This document shows, piece after piece, positions 21,585 through 34,229 of a stretch of 64,000 nucleotides of DNA. The position numbers and the translations under genes are program-made. How positions within the stretch are numbered: the stretch's first letter is position 1; every line of letters starts with the position of its first letter. Under the pieces are notes generated by a model. It was not told the origin of the DNA. It saw only the letters and a list, made by a program, of their open reading frames with translations, and did not search any database. This DNA is from Beta vulgaris subsp. vulgaris (lineage: Eukaryota; Streptophyta; Magnoliopsida; Caryophyllales; Amaranthaceae): positions 59,650,622 to 59,714,621 of the forward strand of contig NC_079202.1 of the NCBI RefSeq assembly GCF_026745355.1. Reading direction: 5' to 3'.

Positions 21585-24447
21585 GGACACACACGGACAC
21601 GGTGCGTGTATTATGATGTCATGTACGTCTTCTAGACATAAACGATTATAATTAATTTTATATACACATATCATGACATAACAATATGGAGTGTCACTCT
21701 ATCCATGTTAGCTAGTTACCCATATATGACATATATGTTTGAATAAAGGAAAAATTATCGCCCACCTTGCTAGTTGTCCTTGTATTCCTAATTGATTCCT
21801 GGTTGAAATGTCCTAATCTCCAAATTAAACTTTGACCACAAATCTTTACCTATAAATTATTTTAAAATTTTGATGATGATGTTGAATTTTCTTGAACTAA
21901 TTTCAGTATATGCTACCAAGATATTATTAGAATCTTGTAATTTTTACTTAATACATAATTTTTTTATAAAACTACACAAAATATGCATTAGAAATTAGGA
22001 AAAAGAATCCATGAAAAAGAATTGAAGGAGTATTATTATAATAATTTTTTATTGTTTGATGAATTATACTCAATATAATAGTGATTATAATTTGAACATT
22101 TAGGCTATAAAGAGCTTTGAAATATTGGCAATAATGAATTCATCTAGGACAAGCATACATACCCTCAATCCGAGATGGGTTTCTTGGGGTCTTGTGTGTA
22201 ATTAGGATTTTTTTTCAACAAGAAAATTAGAATACTTATTTATCCATATTGATTGAAATATGAAATTATCTTCTTCCCTAGAAAAAAAATCGTTTTTGAG
22301 CCATTAGTTACTCCTTTTCCCAACACATTAATAAACTTACATCAAATAATCAAATTATTAAAGTACGTACTAGCGATTTTTGAAAAATAAAAGTAACTAC
22401 AACGGGATTCGACTTTCCGTGGGGGTAGGGTACTACAAAAGGAAGTTGATAATAAGATTATCAATAAAACTAAAATTGAATTCCTTCTTTTGAGTCTATG
22501 TCTGAGCGATTGATGGGGATTGTTACAAAGTAATTTAAGATATTAGATATACTAACTACTATTAAATTAAAATAATGAATATTATGTACCTTGGATTATT
22601 ATGACAAAGGTATAGGACTAATTGGTCAATATATACATCCTAGATCACAATCTTTGAAATAAGCCATCATCTTGATTCTTGAAACAGATGGAATAGCAAT
22701 AATTCTCACCAACTAACAATCCATAAATAAAATTTAAATAAAGTGCTACTCGACCACTTGCTCTAGGTTTTTGATTAATCCATGACATTATTGCCACCTT
22801 CCCACCCCCTTCCTTACCCCGAGTTGTGATAATTCATATCAGAGATGAGAATTTTTTGACCATCTAATCTCACACAAGAGTATATTAGTAGGGAAATCAA
22901 ATACTAATTAATCATGTAATTAGTGTTGATGTTACAATATAGTGGAGTATTGTATGTATAGAGTTTAATTTGTACAATTCTATTCCCATTTGTAAAATGT
23001 ATGTCTTACAATTCTATTCCCAAGGCCCAAGGCCTAGCCCGATCCGGGCGGGCGACGCGCATGTGATAGCAAGCCAAAACCAAGCATTTCAAGAAAGTAT
23101 TCCCTCCTATAAGCAATGTGAGACATTCAATGAAAAAAAGACAAGGCTTTTCAGGTCTTGATTCCAACATCCATAATCCCATTTAACCTTATTTCTTCGT
23201 TTTCAGTGGATTTTTCTCTTATCATCCGAAATGATGTTTTAGGATGACCTTCAAATGGAGTCAGTTTCTAGTTTTTTTCTTTTCTCATAAAAAAGAAATT
23301 CCATTTAACTCCAAAACAAAAAAGGGAACAATATTTAAAATATTTTAACAAATAAAATGAGAAGGAAAAAAAAAAGTAAATATTGAAATGTCAGCAGAAA
23401 GGACATGTGCCATCAACTAAACTAGAGAAAAAACTTTCATAACCAGTTGTAAAATATAAGAGCATTGGGGAAATTCAAAGAACAGAGCCTGAGACAGAGA
23501 TAGATCAAGCACATACACCCAAAAATTAGATACTCATACAACTACTTTAAAACATTGAACCAAAAATGTCCCCAATATTAATCAAAAATAAAAATATGGC
23601 CCCCCTTTTGTTTTGTGTTAATGAGAAAGAATGGGGGACAAGATTGCAAGGATGCCATGATTATTTAGTGACCCATATTATCAAGTTAGTGAAAAGTTAA
23701 AGCATTTATACACATGACTTCTGCAGAACTACTACTCCTATCATAATTTATACTACTACTACTAAACTGAATTATGGATAGAGATGAATCTTACCATAAA
23801 TAAAGTATTATGTTACTTGAGGTGTGTCGAGCTCCTAATACTGAGGAATAACATTAGCATTTTCTTTTATTTGGTAAGATTGTTTGTTTAAGAGTAACTT
23901 TTATTAGGCTATTAGTTCGCACAACATACTAATAAAAAGGCAAAGTACAAATCATTGCATTCCACAAGATAAAAGGCCCAAAGAATCTTTGCCTACCACA
24001 AGATGAGAAATTCACCGATGTAATGTTGAAATGAGAATTCAAACTATAAGCAAGTTTAAATTTAGGATGGTAATGCACTAAATTACCGTCTATTTCTTAA
24101 GTATATATATTTTTTTCATTTCTTTTCAATTTATTCACTTCACTTTACAAGAATAATCAAGGATTAAGTACAGAACTATGAGAGAAAAACTGAAAAGTAA
24201 AAGAGAGAAACTGAAAAGTGAGAGAGAGAAAGTAAAAAGTAGGTTAAAATATTAAAAGTGGATGACATGGGTGGAAAAAAAATGAGAAATTAGATGTGAC
24301 ATGTTACCAGAAATAGAAAAAACAACTATATATAGATTAAAAAAAGTGTGTAGATCAAAAAGAAACGGAGAGAGTATATAAATGAAAGTAAATGTAGTTA
24401 AGAGAAAAAAATATGCTTTAGAAACAGTGGAAAAAAAAATGTATTAA

Positions 24448-24829
24448 TAGAGGTGGGCATGAGCCGGGCCGGGCCTGTTCACGAGCTCGCCCTGCGGGCT
24501 TGAGTAAATGGCGGGTCGGGCCTGGTCCAGGCCCATGAGTGGCGGGCCGGGCTTGAAATTTTAAAATTTGTCCCTGGGCCCAGGCCCGCGGGCCGGACTC
24601 GTGCTTTCCGCAAACCGGACCATGTTTTATGTTGTATTTTTGACATTTTTAGGGTAAAAAAACAAAGAAAATGAGCGTTTGGCCCGCGAGCCGGCCCACG
24701 CGGGCTCGTGCCGGTGCGGGCCGGAAATAAAATTTCTAGACCGTGACAGGACCGCAGCCCACGTAGCGGACAACGGGCCGAGCCGGGCCTCGAGCGGGCT
24801 CGTGCCGTCCCGGCCCATGCCCACCTCTA
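24448..24829. mobile_element. GC-rich hAT-type MITE
   Basis: The ends TAGAGGTGGGCATGAGCC and, inverted, TAGAGGTGGGCATGGGCC are flanked by a perfect 8-bp duplication TGTATTAA (24440-24447 and 24830-24837). The body is rich in GGGCCGGGC words. It is a GC island in an AT-rich gap. Confidence 0.9.
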
Positions 24830-24927
24830 TGTATTAAGATGATGGACGAATTTTGTTATGGCCCATCCAATCAATGTCATAATCAATTTTCATATTTAAT
24901 TTTAAGAACTTTACATTTTTACATATA

Positions 24928-25154
24928 CTCCATCCGGTCTTGATTGGTTTACCCGTTTCTTTTTCACATAATTTTAGGAGAAACAATGTTGTAGGACATA
25001 GAAAAAAAGAGAAACTATTATTTTATGTTAAAGTTGAATTTTGTGTGATAGAAAGTTAGTGGTCGCATTCCAAAATTAGAAACAAAAGAAAGAATAAACT
25101 AATAAGGGACATCTTAAAGAGGAATATGCGTAAACTAATAAAGACCGGAGGGAG
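24928..25154. mobile_element. Stowaway-like MITE
   Basis: The left end CTCCATCCGGTCTTGATTGG and the right end CTAATAAAGACCGGAGGGAG are inverted repeats flanked by TA. Same family as the element in PLAC8 intron 2 (12883-13100). Confidence 0.82.
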
Positions 25155-26610
25155 TAGATTGTATAATAAAATCAAAATTACTTATATTTAAAATTCATGT
25201 GACTTAAAGATCGTAATTTTCAGTTTCCCCTCAAAAAAAAAAAGAAATCAATTTTTAAATTTTAAAAATGATAAAACCAAAAATTAGAAAAAAAATGACA
25301 ACACACAAGCCCTAACTCAAAATTATTTTTTTATTACTAATCCTAAAAAGAATATTTCATGTAAGATTGTGAGAGAGAAAGGAATCTTAACCCACAAAGG
25401 AATTTCATTAAAAACTGATAATTAAACATTTTAACCCAATTGGAGAAAAAACAATAGCATCCAATTATAAGGTTGGTGATGTGAGAATCGAGAAGGTGCT
25501 AAACAAAATTGATTCCCTACTCCATATCATATAGTATAAACTTATTAAAATAATAACCAAATTTCACAAAAACTAAGAGACAAAAAATGCTTCATCACCT
25601 TTAAGGTACTTTAGGAGACAAAAGAAGCTTTTTTTTTTTTCATTGATCTTTGGTTTTCTGAAATTTTGATATTCAGAGTTAAAATATATATATATTTTTT
25701 TTATTTATATAAGTCACGAAAGTAATACAAAGTATAAAAAAAGAAATAGAAATTCGAACCTATTGTCTATCGTTTACAGCACCTAAATTTTAATCACTAA
25801 CTCAAAACATTCTTGATTTCAGAACCAAATATATGATTTTATCTTATACTAATACTTTTATAATATAGTTTAAAACAATTAATACGGGCGGCATATGAAA
25901 ATTAGTGGCTACACATAAAATTATTAACTATAATTCATGTTAAAATTAAACAATTTATATTATTCATAATAATATGATATATAGCCATCATATTACTCAT
26001 GGAGGACCACATTTTCTGATCCACTAGTACAACTATTGCTAACTCTTGAAAAAAATTAAATGCATCAATTATACTTTTCTAGGTGACAAGATCCGATCAT
26101 ATCGCTTGTTATCTAGCTATCTGTGTCAATAACTTTCGGATTAAGATTTTTTCTCTTTATTTATTTTTACTTTTGGGTTATGATTTTTGACCCTCTTAAG
26201 GCTCTCATGGTCCTAACTCCTAAGTCCTATCCACTTCCACACGACATTATCATATGAATCGTACAATAATGATTTATTTAAACTATTCAGTACGAAAAAG
26301 TTTTGTCATTTAGATGATAGGAATAATTAAATTAATTAGCATTTTCAAATCATCGATTATTTTTAGAATCACAATATCTATGTGGATTATTAAAGCTACT
26401 TCAATGATTATTTTGCTTAAACTTAAAAAATATTCATATTCACTTTTGGTTAAAGTCGTTTAATTCATTATTTTTTGCCAAGTGGCCAACTAGCCATGGC
26501 CTAAGCCGGACTCCTTCTCTATCATTTCCTCCGTCTTTTTTTGGTTGCAATGTTTGAGTTTGTGTAAAAAGTTAAGGATCAAAAAGAGAAGAGAGATAAA
26601 TATTACTAAG

Positions 26611-26765
26611 CAAAAACGTTGTAAGTAATAGAAAATGAATTAAAACAAAAACATTGTAAGTAATAAATAATTGACAAAAGTGAGAAACATTACCATTAAA
26701 AATTAAAATGAAAAACATTGTAAGTAATAAATAATTTACAAAAGTGAGAAACATTACCATAAAAA
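26611..26765. repeat. Tandem repeat, 64-bp period
   Basis: ACATTGTAAGTAATAAATAA followed by ACAAAAGTGAGAAACATTAC recurs with a 64-bp period (26651 and 26715), preceded by a partial copy starting at about 26615. Confidence 0.8.
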
Positions 26766-26946
26766 AAGTAGTAATTAGCCCATCTCATAACAACCCTCCA
26801 TTCTATAACCCATGATTGATGCTCCCTAAGAGAAAGAGAGCTACTAGTCTATTACTAATATACTATGTCTCATGATTCTCATTTATATGACATATATGAC
26901 TTTAACCTTATTATTATATCTATGATGACATAGTTGAAGATACTAT

Positions 26947-27074
26947 GTTACCAAGAATGTCTTGACCTAATAGTTAAAATTGGGGTGCTATATAAACGAT
27001 AGATTATAAGTTTGAATTTCTCCTCCTCTTCTTTGTATTTTGTACTACATTCGTGGCTCATATGGATAAAAAAA
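26947..27074 (+). mobile_element. SINE with long target duplication
   Basis: It has AATGTCTTGACCTAATAGTT, then AAGTTTGAATTTC, ACATTCGTGGCTCATATGG and an A run. Flanking 24-bp direct repeats (26923-26946 and 27075-27098, starting TGATGACATAGTTGAAGATA on the left) differ at two positions. Confidence 0.85.
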
Positions 27075-27211
27075 TGATGACGTAGTTGAAGATATTATAA
27101 AATATGAAATCATACCTTGAAACAGCTGCAATTTGAGGTGGTTAATTGATGCGTATGGTAAAACCACAACAATTCCACTGCAACAATAATTAATTATTCT
27201 ACTAGCAAATA

Positions 27212-27462
27212 CTTCCTCCGTTTTTTAATAAGTACAACATAGAGAAAGTGGGGGAATACCAAGGAATGTAAAAAGAGAAAGTTGGGACCACAATAAAGTA
27301 TTGTAATTCAAGTGATAAAACAAAAAAGTTGTGGTACCCTCTTACTTTTTGGTGGCATATTTGTAATAATATTGAAATTTTTTTACCATTTTGAGCTTAG
27401 TTGCACTTATTGTGACTATTCCAAATAAGGGAAATGTTGCACTTATTAAGAAACGGAGGTAG
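27212..27462. mobile_element. Stowaway-like MITE
   Basis: The left end CTTCCTCCGTTTTTTAATAA and the right end TTATTAAGAAACGGAGGTAG are inverted repeats flanked by TA. Subterminal AGTACAACAT and ATGTTGCACT also pair. Confidence 0.82.
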
Positions 27463-27820
27463 TATATAATATAATGATATTTTAATTTATACTACATATA
27501 CATATTTGTAATATTGAAAAAATGCAATCTAAGTATATGAAAAAAATATTCACAACCAATTTTAGACGAAGATCATAGAAATTAAACTAAAAATAATAAT
27601 TGGTTGTTAACTATGAGAAGAAAACAATTATCATATAAAAAAGTATATATATATATAGTAACTATATTTGTTCAATTTTATTAATCTCAAAACCTCCTAA
27701 ATTATCATTAGTGATGTACAAACCTCGCTCATAATCATATACACCCAGAAAAATCTAATAAAACTATAAATAGTAAAAAAAAAAAAAAAATAATCTTTCC
27801 TAATTAAAAAAACAAAAATA

Positions 27821-28339
27821 TTAGATAGAAGAAAATCCAGTGTAGTTAAAATGATCAACATACTGAAGAAGATCGCAAGAATCAGCAGCTAACAACCGTT
27901 GATTAAATTCATCAAGCAAATCATGAAGAAGGAACGGTGTACGACAAAGAGGACAAGTACGATGATCAAGGTCCATCCAACGGTCCAAACAATCTTTATG
28001 AAAAATGTGTTTACAATTACCTAACCATCTTATTTCTTCACCACTACAAAATTCATACAAACAAACTGCGCAATTTTCTCTCTCCTCTTGTTCTTTGGAG
28101 ACCCGAACAATAGGGAGGAGTTCTCGGGTCACGATTGCGGATAGTGGTGGTGAGGTTGGGTTGATGGGTATTCGGGTCGGGTTTGGGTCGAGGGTTGTGG
28201 GACCTGGTTCGAGGAATTCTGACATGCCGAAGTAGTGGAAGAAAGTGAAGATGATTTTGCGGAGGATGGTGAAGAAGGTGAGAGTGTGAATGAAGAGAGT
28301 TGGTATGAAGACTTCTGTGTAACCAACTGGGAAACCCAT
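27821..28339 (-). CDS. RING-H2 E3 ubiquitin ligase, BRH1/RHA-like
   Basis: A single-exon gene of 172 residues, a typical length for this plant family. The start MGFPVGYTEV and the hydrophobic stretch at residues 11-38 (a probable membrane anchor) are hallmarks of the group that includes brassinosteroid-responsive RING-H2 (BRH1) and RHA1-type proteins. The RING-H2 is complete: C90, C93, C109, H111, H114, C117, C129 and C132, with C-X2-C-X15-C-X1-H-X2-H-X2-C-X11-C-X2-C spacing. W121, between the sixth and seventh ligands, fits E2 binding. It should transfer ubiquitin to unknown substrates at a membrane. A TATA box lies 48 bp upstream, so the leader is short. No intron is expected. The exact orthologue among BRH1/RHA genes cannot be settled by eye. 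Confidence 0.93.
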   Translation of the reverse strand: MGFPVGYTEVFIPTLFIHTLTFFTILRKIIFTFFHYFGMSEFLEPGPTTLDPNPTRIPINPTSPPLSAIVTRELLPIVRVSKEQEERENCAVCLYEFCSGEEIRWLGNCKHIFHKDCLDRWMDLDHRTCPLCRTPFLLHDLLDEFNQRLLAADSCDLLQYVDHFNYTGFSSI

Positions 28340-28386
28340 GTTTATTTGTTTTAGGAGGAAAGAAAAAATGGGGGAATTGAGGAGTG

Positions 28387-28394
28387 TTATATAA
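28387..28394 (-). promoter_or_regulatory. TATA box of the RING-H2 gene
   Basis: The palindromic TTATATAA lies 48 bp upstream of the minus-strand ATG at 28339, which would put the transcription start about 25 bp before the ATG. Confidence 0.6.
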
Positions 28395-28399
28395 GGAAG

Positions 28400-29747
28400 A
28401 TATGGGTAAATATTGGAAGTGTGAAAGGATTAGAATGGTATATATGGTGGGTCCATTTTTATAAAATGTATTGTAGTGAAGTAGTGATACCTTAATTGGT
28501 AAAAGTTTTAATTATTAGTTCTCTTTAGTGGCGTTTGGTTTAAATAGAGGAACGAGAATGAAATGTAATTAAGTAGAGGGGAGGAATGACATAAATAATT
28601 GTTATATTTATTGGGTGTTTGATGTTTGATTCAACAACGAAAAGAAGTCCTTGTAAGAGAATGAAATCTTTTTTGCTACTCCTCTAATTTGGGTAACATT
28701 CTGGAGGGTTTAGGTTACCATCAAGTAAAGATAATGGTTAACCTACTATCTAAATCAAAAAAGAAATAATGGATTCGTATTATTTAACCCGTTTTCGATT
28801 CTAGCTGAAAAAGCACAACCAAACAAATAATTAGAATAATTAGTTATGATTTTCTTTTGTTAAGGGAGCATAAAAGGAGTAGCTAAACATTTAATCGCAT
28901 ATCATCGAATAACATATAAACAATCAAAGGATGAAAATCCTAATTCCAAACTCTACTAAGTTCTAAGGAGGGAGCTGAACCCGAGCATGAGCATGAGCAT
29001 GAGCATGAGTATGAGCGACCTTATTATAATTATTTATTTTCTGTGATGATTAAGTTGTTCATCATCATTTCAATCATCTAGATATCTCCTATGCTCTCTC
29101 CATTTTGTTGTAATTTTTTCTTTTCGTGTTATTTAATACATATATTTGACCATTTATGATTATTTACTGCATTTCTATAATGTTATAATTCTTTGATATT
29201 TTCAAATTAGCTAGTTCTTAGATCAAATCTTAACTATTTATTGAAAAACTTGTTCATTTTGCGAATTTTGACTTTGCTGAAATTTATTATTGTATTGTTA
29301 TAAGCAAAATATATACTTTGTATTTTTTTTAGACAGGTAAGTTGAAATGCCTTTTAAGGAGGGATACGGGTAAATTGCATGGGGATTCCTTCTACAAAGA
29401 ATGGAAGTTGATCTTAAGATCTTTAAGATCGGAGATTATGTCAATAGCACTAGGTTATCACATGCTTCTCGACATATACCTTTATCAATTTTTCTATTGA
29501 CAATGTAAATTTTTTCCATTGACATGAATTGAATATCTAGAATAGTTTCACATACTAATATTTTTCGTGCGTAAAATTAAGAATAAATTGCGATGATATA
29601 CTTTGAACGGGGTACAATGAGAATAAAATACTCAATTGCTATTTTATCAAGGCAAAGTACGTCGTTTCTATCCTAATTTAGTTTAGGAATACCTTATGAC
29701 AAAAGCTTAAGTATAAGTAAAAGTAGAGGAACAAACATATACTTGAT
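28400..29747. other. Intergenic; nothing clear
   Basis: Promoter-side sequence of the RING gene followed by AT-rich sequence. A stretch at about 28525-28825 has GGCGTTTGGTTTAAAT on the left and CACAACCAAACAAATAA on the right, suggesting an old MITE, but I could not define ends. Confidence 0.4.
28983..29017. repeat. (GAGCAT)n microsatellite
   Basis: About five hexamer units GAGCAT, the last with one substitution. Confidence 0.9.
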
Positions 29748-30450
29748 GAGTGGTATATATGGAAAGAGCGGAATGATATCATTTTCAATAGCATTTCATT
29801 CAATAAGTTCATGATCAAAGCTATTTGCACATTTTCAATAACAAACAAATATATGGTCTATTCGCACAAAGCTTGATTCTTGCCAACTCGCAGGTACACC
29901 TTGATCTTCCTCCCGAACTCATTCCCATTCAGCCCAACTAACAACCTTTGTCAATCTTGGTTGCCTGGTCTGATCCACCACCTTCATCCACTTTCAAGCT
30001 CGATTTTGACGGTTCTGCTTCAAAGAATTCAGGCGCAGCAAGAGTCATTATCCGCAACAGTACTGAAGACTCATTCATGCCGCAACCTTTAATTTAGGCA
30101 CTGGACTAGTTTTCGTTGCTGAAAGCCTGAAACAACAACTCTTCACAAAGGATTACTCCTAGCTCTACACAACCAAATTAAAGATCTTCACATCAAGGGC
30201 GACAACTTATTATTGATAAATGCAGTCAAAAATATCTGACAAGCTCCATGGCATATATATCTCATTATTGAAGACATAAAAGCACTCCTATATCAATTCA
30301 AGTCCTACGCTGTTTCTCATATTTATCGTGAAGCAAACAAAGCAATAGACTGTATAGCCAATGTTGGCCACTTAGTTAGTTCTGATTTCTATATTAGTCA
30401 AGTCTCTTCTTCGACTTCAAATATAATCCTTGTAAGTGATCACTCATGAG
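29748..30450 (+). pseudogene. LINE-type zf-RVT/RNase H remnant
   Basis: The translated stretch at 29751 reads WYIWKERNDIIFNSISFNKF, the end of the zinc-knuckle region of plant LINE proteins. In another frame at about 29972 comes FKLDFDGSASKNSGAARVII, the first strand of an RNase H fold with its catalytic Asp. A third stretch around 30160-30450 gives IKGDNLLLINAVKNI, a stop, then QAPWHIYLIIEDIKALLYQF and SHIYREANKAIDCIAN, the C-terminal part. Several frameshifts and stops make it non-functional. Its sequence differs from the 9640 copy, so they are separate insertions. Confidence 0.85.
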
Positions 30451-30883
30451 TATGCTAAGGTCTCCTAAATTTCTTTTTATCTTACTTTTATATAAAAAAA
30501 TATATATACTTGTGAGTGGTGAGGCGTGAGTGGTGTGTGGCCTAATTGTAGAGGGAAATTAGAGAGGAGTTTAGTAAAAGCAAATAAAACTTGGAACATT
30601 CCAAAAAAATTCTAGGAACTAAATAATTTAAATTGAAGGCATAGCTAGCGTAGGTAACCTACATAAGATTCTTCAAAGTCTGAGATAGAACATAGGACTA
30701 TGATTTCCCTAGCTATGTCATACTATAAGCACCTAGCGATTGTCTTTTGGAGGCTCCGATCCATCAGGATAAAAAGGTAGTATAGCTCCTAGCCAAAGCC
30801 TAGTGAATCTACTTCATATTCTTAAAATGGGCCCCATCCTATTGCACTTAAAGAGGGGAGTATTACCAAAAATGCTTGAGTAA

Positions 30884-31240
30884 GGCTCTGTTTAGTTCAC
30901 CTGAAATTTTCTGATCTGAACTTATCTGATCTGATCTGAACTTATTTTTTCTGATCTGATCTGATCTGAACTGATCTAATAACAAGATCTTATCTTTTAG
31001 ATTTTTCTCAATATATAAGAAAAAATATAGTCATGTGGGGTCTTGCTTGATTCGTTTCAATGAATACTTTATTAATATTCAATTATTATAATTTTTACTA
31101 ATATGTAATGAAAGATATAATGATTTTTAAATATAAGCATGATTTGAACTGATCTGATCTGAACTTATTTTTTCTGATCTAATCTGACCTGATCTGATTA
31201 GATCTGAAATAAGCAAAAATAAGGTGAACTGAACATAGCC
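30884..31240. mobile_element. PIF/Harbinger-like MITE
   Basis: The ends GGCTCTGTTTAGTTCACC and, inverted, GGCTATGTTCAGTTCACC are flanked by TAA (30881-30883 and 31241-31243). The arms are made of repeated CTGATCTGATCTGAACTT. The middle, about 30985-31135, is a different AT-rich sequence containing ATAGTCATGTGGGGTCTTG. Confidence 0.85.
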
Positions 31241-31402
31241 TAACTCGCAAGGTTGCTCATCTTTTTATACAAATTAAAATAAAATATTGATATATATGTA
31301 ATAAATAGTGAAAAAAGAGATATAAAAATAATATTTTAATATTTTTCTAACCAATGAAAATTCAATAATAAAAGAATTAGCAACTTTTAAGATAACTCAA
31401 TC

Positions 31403-32404
31403 CAGGGGCGGATTTACTATGGGTTCACTGGGTTCAGGTGAACCCAGTGATTTTTGGAAAAAAATTGCCCGGTTTTTTTTTAAAAAAATTAAAAAATATT
31501 TTAAATATTAGATATATACTATATGCGTGCAAAATGAAACATGAAAGAAGCATGTGTCCCAGTGGTTTTGTGTCTCATGGGACGCGGGATGTGAGGTCTG
31601 AGGTTCGAAACCTCAAACAACCTTTTTTTTTTAAACCCTTCTCATTTCTTTTCAGTTTTCCCCCACACCCAGCCAACATTTTTCATTTTCCTCCCAAACC
31701 AAAACCCTAAGTCCCTAACTTCTAACTCCCTAGCAGCGACCCAAATTCACATCTGCGATCTGCCACTGACCAGTCGCCAGCGACGGCAGCCACGGCCCAC
31801 GGCCAGACCCCACCGCGACGGCAGCCAGACCCCAGCAGGTAGTTCGCACAACCCAGTTTTTCTGTTTTTCAATTTTAATTATGAGTTTTACACATTAGAT
31901 GATAAAAATTTAAAATATGTAATTGTTTTTCAATTGTCTTATTGAATAATGATAACTTGAATAGTTGAATGAATAAATGTGGATTGTAGAAATGTAGAAT
32001 GACAGAATGTTGAATGAATTTTCAATTTTTCAATGAATGAATATGGATTGTGTATTTGTGGATTGTGGATTGTGGATTGTGGATCGTTGATTGTTGATTG
32101 TGGATTGTGGATTGTGGTCTTGTGGATTGTGGATTGTGGATTGTGGATTGTGAATTTTACACATTTCTTGAGAGAGATCTTTTTGTTCAAGTTAGTGATG
32201 ATGATGTATTAAAATGTTTCCAAAGTATGAAAACACGTAGGATGCTTTTGTAATTTTTTTTATTGATGTAATGTAATGAATTAACATTCTATTTAGCTAT
32301 TGTAGTTTGATATTTGAATTAATGTATTGAACTTTGATTGAATGAATGTATTTTTTTTTTACCGGCTCCGAACCCATAAGGTTGGAATCCTGGATACGCC
32401 ACTG
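31403..32404. mobile_element. Non-autonomous hAT-like element, 1 kb
   Basis: The ends CAGGGGCGGATTTACTATGG and, inverted, CAGTGGCGTATCCAGGATTC are flanked by a perfect 8-bp duplication ACTCAATC (31395-31402 and 32405-32412). Inside, 31545-31620 looks tRNA-like (TCCCAGTGGTTTTGTGTC, then GGTTCGAAACC). At 31725-31835 there is a GC-rich block with GCGACGGCAGCCA-type repeats, then a plausible intron donor. The right half has a TGGATTG tandem array. No transposase remains; the GC-rich block may be the leader or first exon of the lost gene. Confidence 0.82.
32041..32153. repeat. TGGATTG tandem array
   Basis: More than ten copies of the heptamer TGGATTG, some varied, inside the hAT-like element. The 83-residue minus-strand frame over it is a repeat artefact. 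Confidence 0.88.
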
Positions 32405-33508
32405 ACTCAATCAATATCCAAATACTACTTATGAAGTAAGAAAGAAGCATTAGAGACTCCTCAAGAAAAAAAGGCTTGTTTTTACACTCTAAAGAGGCTT
32501 AGGAATGTGCCAATTTCTCATGCAAAATCCTTAATATTTATCATAATTTTTTTTTGGCAAAAAAGCCTACTATTATTGTTGTTGATACATCATTATCATA
32601 TCTCATGCCTAGTAATTCAAAAAGAAGTAATCTATATGTCGTCTCCTAAAAATTTCTCTTAATTTCTCTTTTTGTTTTTAGTTGTATTATTGTTTGATAG
32701 GTTTCATTCTCATTATCTGATGACAAAATTTTTGCCCATCTTAAAATGAGAAATATAAAAATGGTTGATTTGGAACCTTTAGATATTTATTTCCTTACTC
32801 TTTTTGTTTCTTATTCAAAGTAAATTACATATTTTTATATGCAATTTTCTCGATGAGGTTACCGAATATATATTGTTTTAGTATTATCAATGTTATCAAC
32901 CCTTTATTGTTTTAGTATTATCAATGTTATCAACCCTTCATGTCTTTATTTCTTTATGTTATAACTAGCAATTTATGCACGCGATGCGTGTTTCACTTTT
33001 TTAGAACATAATTTATAATTTTTTTGGGCATAAACAAAGGTAAAATTTGAACATTAGACATGTTTTTTGGGCTAGCTAATTTTGTTGATTAAGTTTATAT
33101 CATCTAATCAAACCCGTCTTTTCTTTATTTTATTTATACTTTCTTTAAGATTTTTAAGATTAAAACTGATGAGCGATAAAAGAATGTTACACTGATTTAT
33201 TAAGGATTTTTTATATTTTTATCAACAAAGTATTTTGTTTTAGTTAAATCATTTCACTTTGTTAATTGATTGTATTTCCTTTTTGATTTACTACTTGATT
33301 GTGTATTGATTGATCAAAAATTTGATTGATATAATTTTCTTTGTTAATTTTTTTATGCTATATTTGAGTTAGATTTTCTTTCATCTTTATTTTGGTAGAA
33401 TAGTTGATTTACTAAGGGGTAATTAAGTAAATTTATTGGGGAAAATCATAACTCTCCTCCCCTTATATAATAAAGATATATCACACAACCGTAAAAGAAA
33501 GCTGCATA

Positions 33509-33511
<3 letters not shown>

Positions 33512-33555
<44 letters not shown>
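33512..33555. repeat. (AT)n microsatellite
   Basis: About 22 AT units. The 76-residue frame on the minus strand reads through it as alternating Ile-Tyr and is not a gene. Confidence 0.92.
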
Positions 33556-33559
<4 letters not shown>

Positions 33560-34037
33560 CATGAATTCCATATAGAAAATTGGAACATTTATTGTTAATG
33601 AAAATATCAATAACGCAAATCTATATTCAACCACTGAATTAATACTACTGTACATTTGAAGATCAACAACAACCATGATTGAAAAGAAAGAAAGGTTGAT
33701 GTGTTTCTGTAGTAAATGATAACTAACATTATTGCTATATTTACTAAAGATTTGTGGCCAAAAAAATTAGTACCTAACACATTTCATTACTTATCCTTTA
33801 CCCATTTATTTATTTTGTTTATTGCCCTCTTGCTCACTTATAATAATTATTGGTTTGATTTTGAACTAGGAAGTCTTCACAAGAGATAATTCCACTACCA
33901 GTATGTATGTATGCATGATCAATCAACTGCCGGTGGAATGCTTAATCATCCGCTTTCTCCGTTTAAGTAATCATACATCATAATCAAACTAGCTCTAGAT
34001 TAGCTTATCTTACATTTAAAACATTCTAACTAGTTAC

Positions 34038-34229
34038 CAACTGAGGTTGGCGTGGTCTGAGTGGTTAATGGTCTTTCGCTTTTTAATCAAAGTCTCAAAT
34101 TCGTGTCTTGGATATGGAAAAAATCTCAATTGGGAGGGGTGCTACCCTTTGAAGTACCATTGTAAACTCTCGCTGGAGATTAATCCACTCGTCGAAGGCG
34201 GTAAAAAACTCTTCGAAGTAGGAAAAGAA
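34038..34229 (+). mobile_element. tRNA-derived SINE
   Basis: A box A-like GCGTGGTCTGAGTGGTTAAT and box B-like GTCTCAAATTCGTGTC are followed by a body with GGGAGGGGTGCTACCC and an A-rich end. Flanks AACATTCTAACTAGTTAC and AACATTCAACTAGTTAC (about 34020-34037 and 34230-34246) form a 17-18-bp duplication with a one-base gap. Confidence 0.83.

Larger units (their letters stand above)
20794..27820. other. Long intergenic stretch; repeats only
   Basis: Elements at 21318, 21540, 24448, 24928, 26611, 26947 and 27212 are listed separately. The rest, including 21620-24440 and 25160-26590, is AT-rich and I see no exon-like stretch with recognisable protein similarity. Short tracts of GAGAGAGAAA near 24180-24240 are low complexity. 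Confidence 0.5.

Noticed and set aside
31939..32190. 83-codon minus-strand frame with repeated His-Asn-Pro-Gln
   Set aside because: Produced by the TGGATTG tandem array.
33446..33676. 76-codon minus-strand frame
   Set aside because: Much of it is an Ile-Tyr run read from an AT microsatellite.
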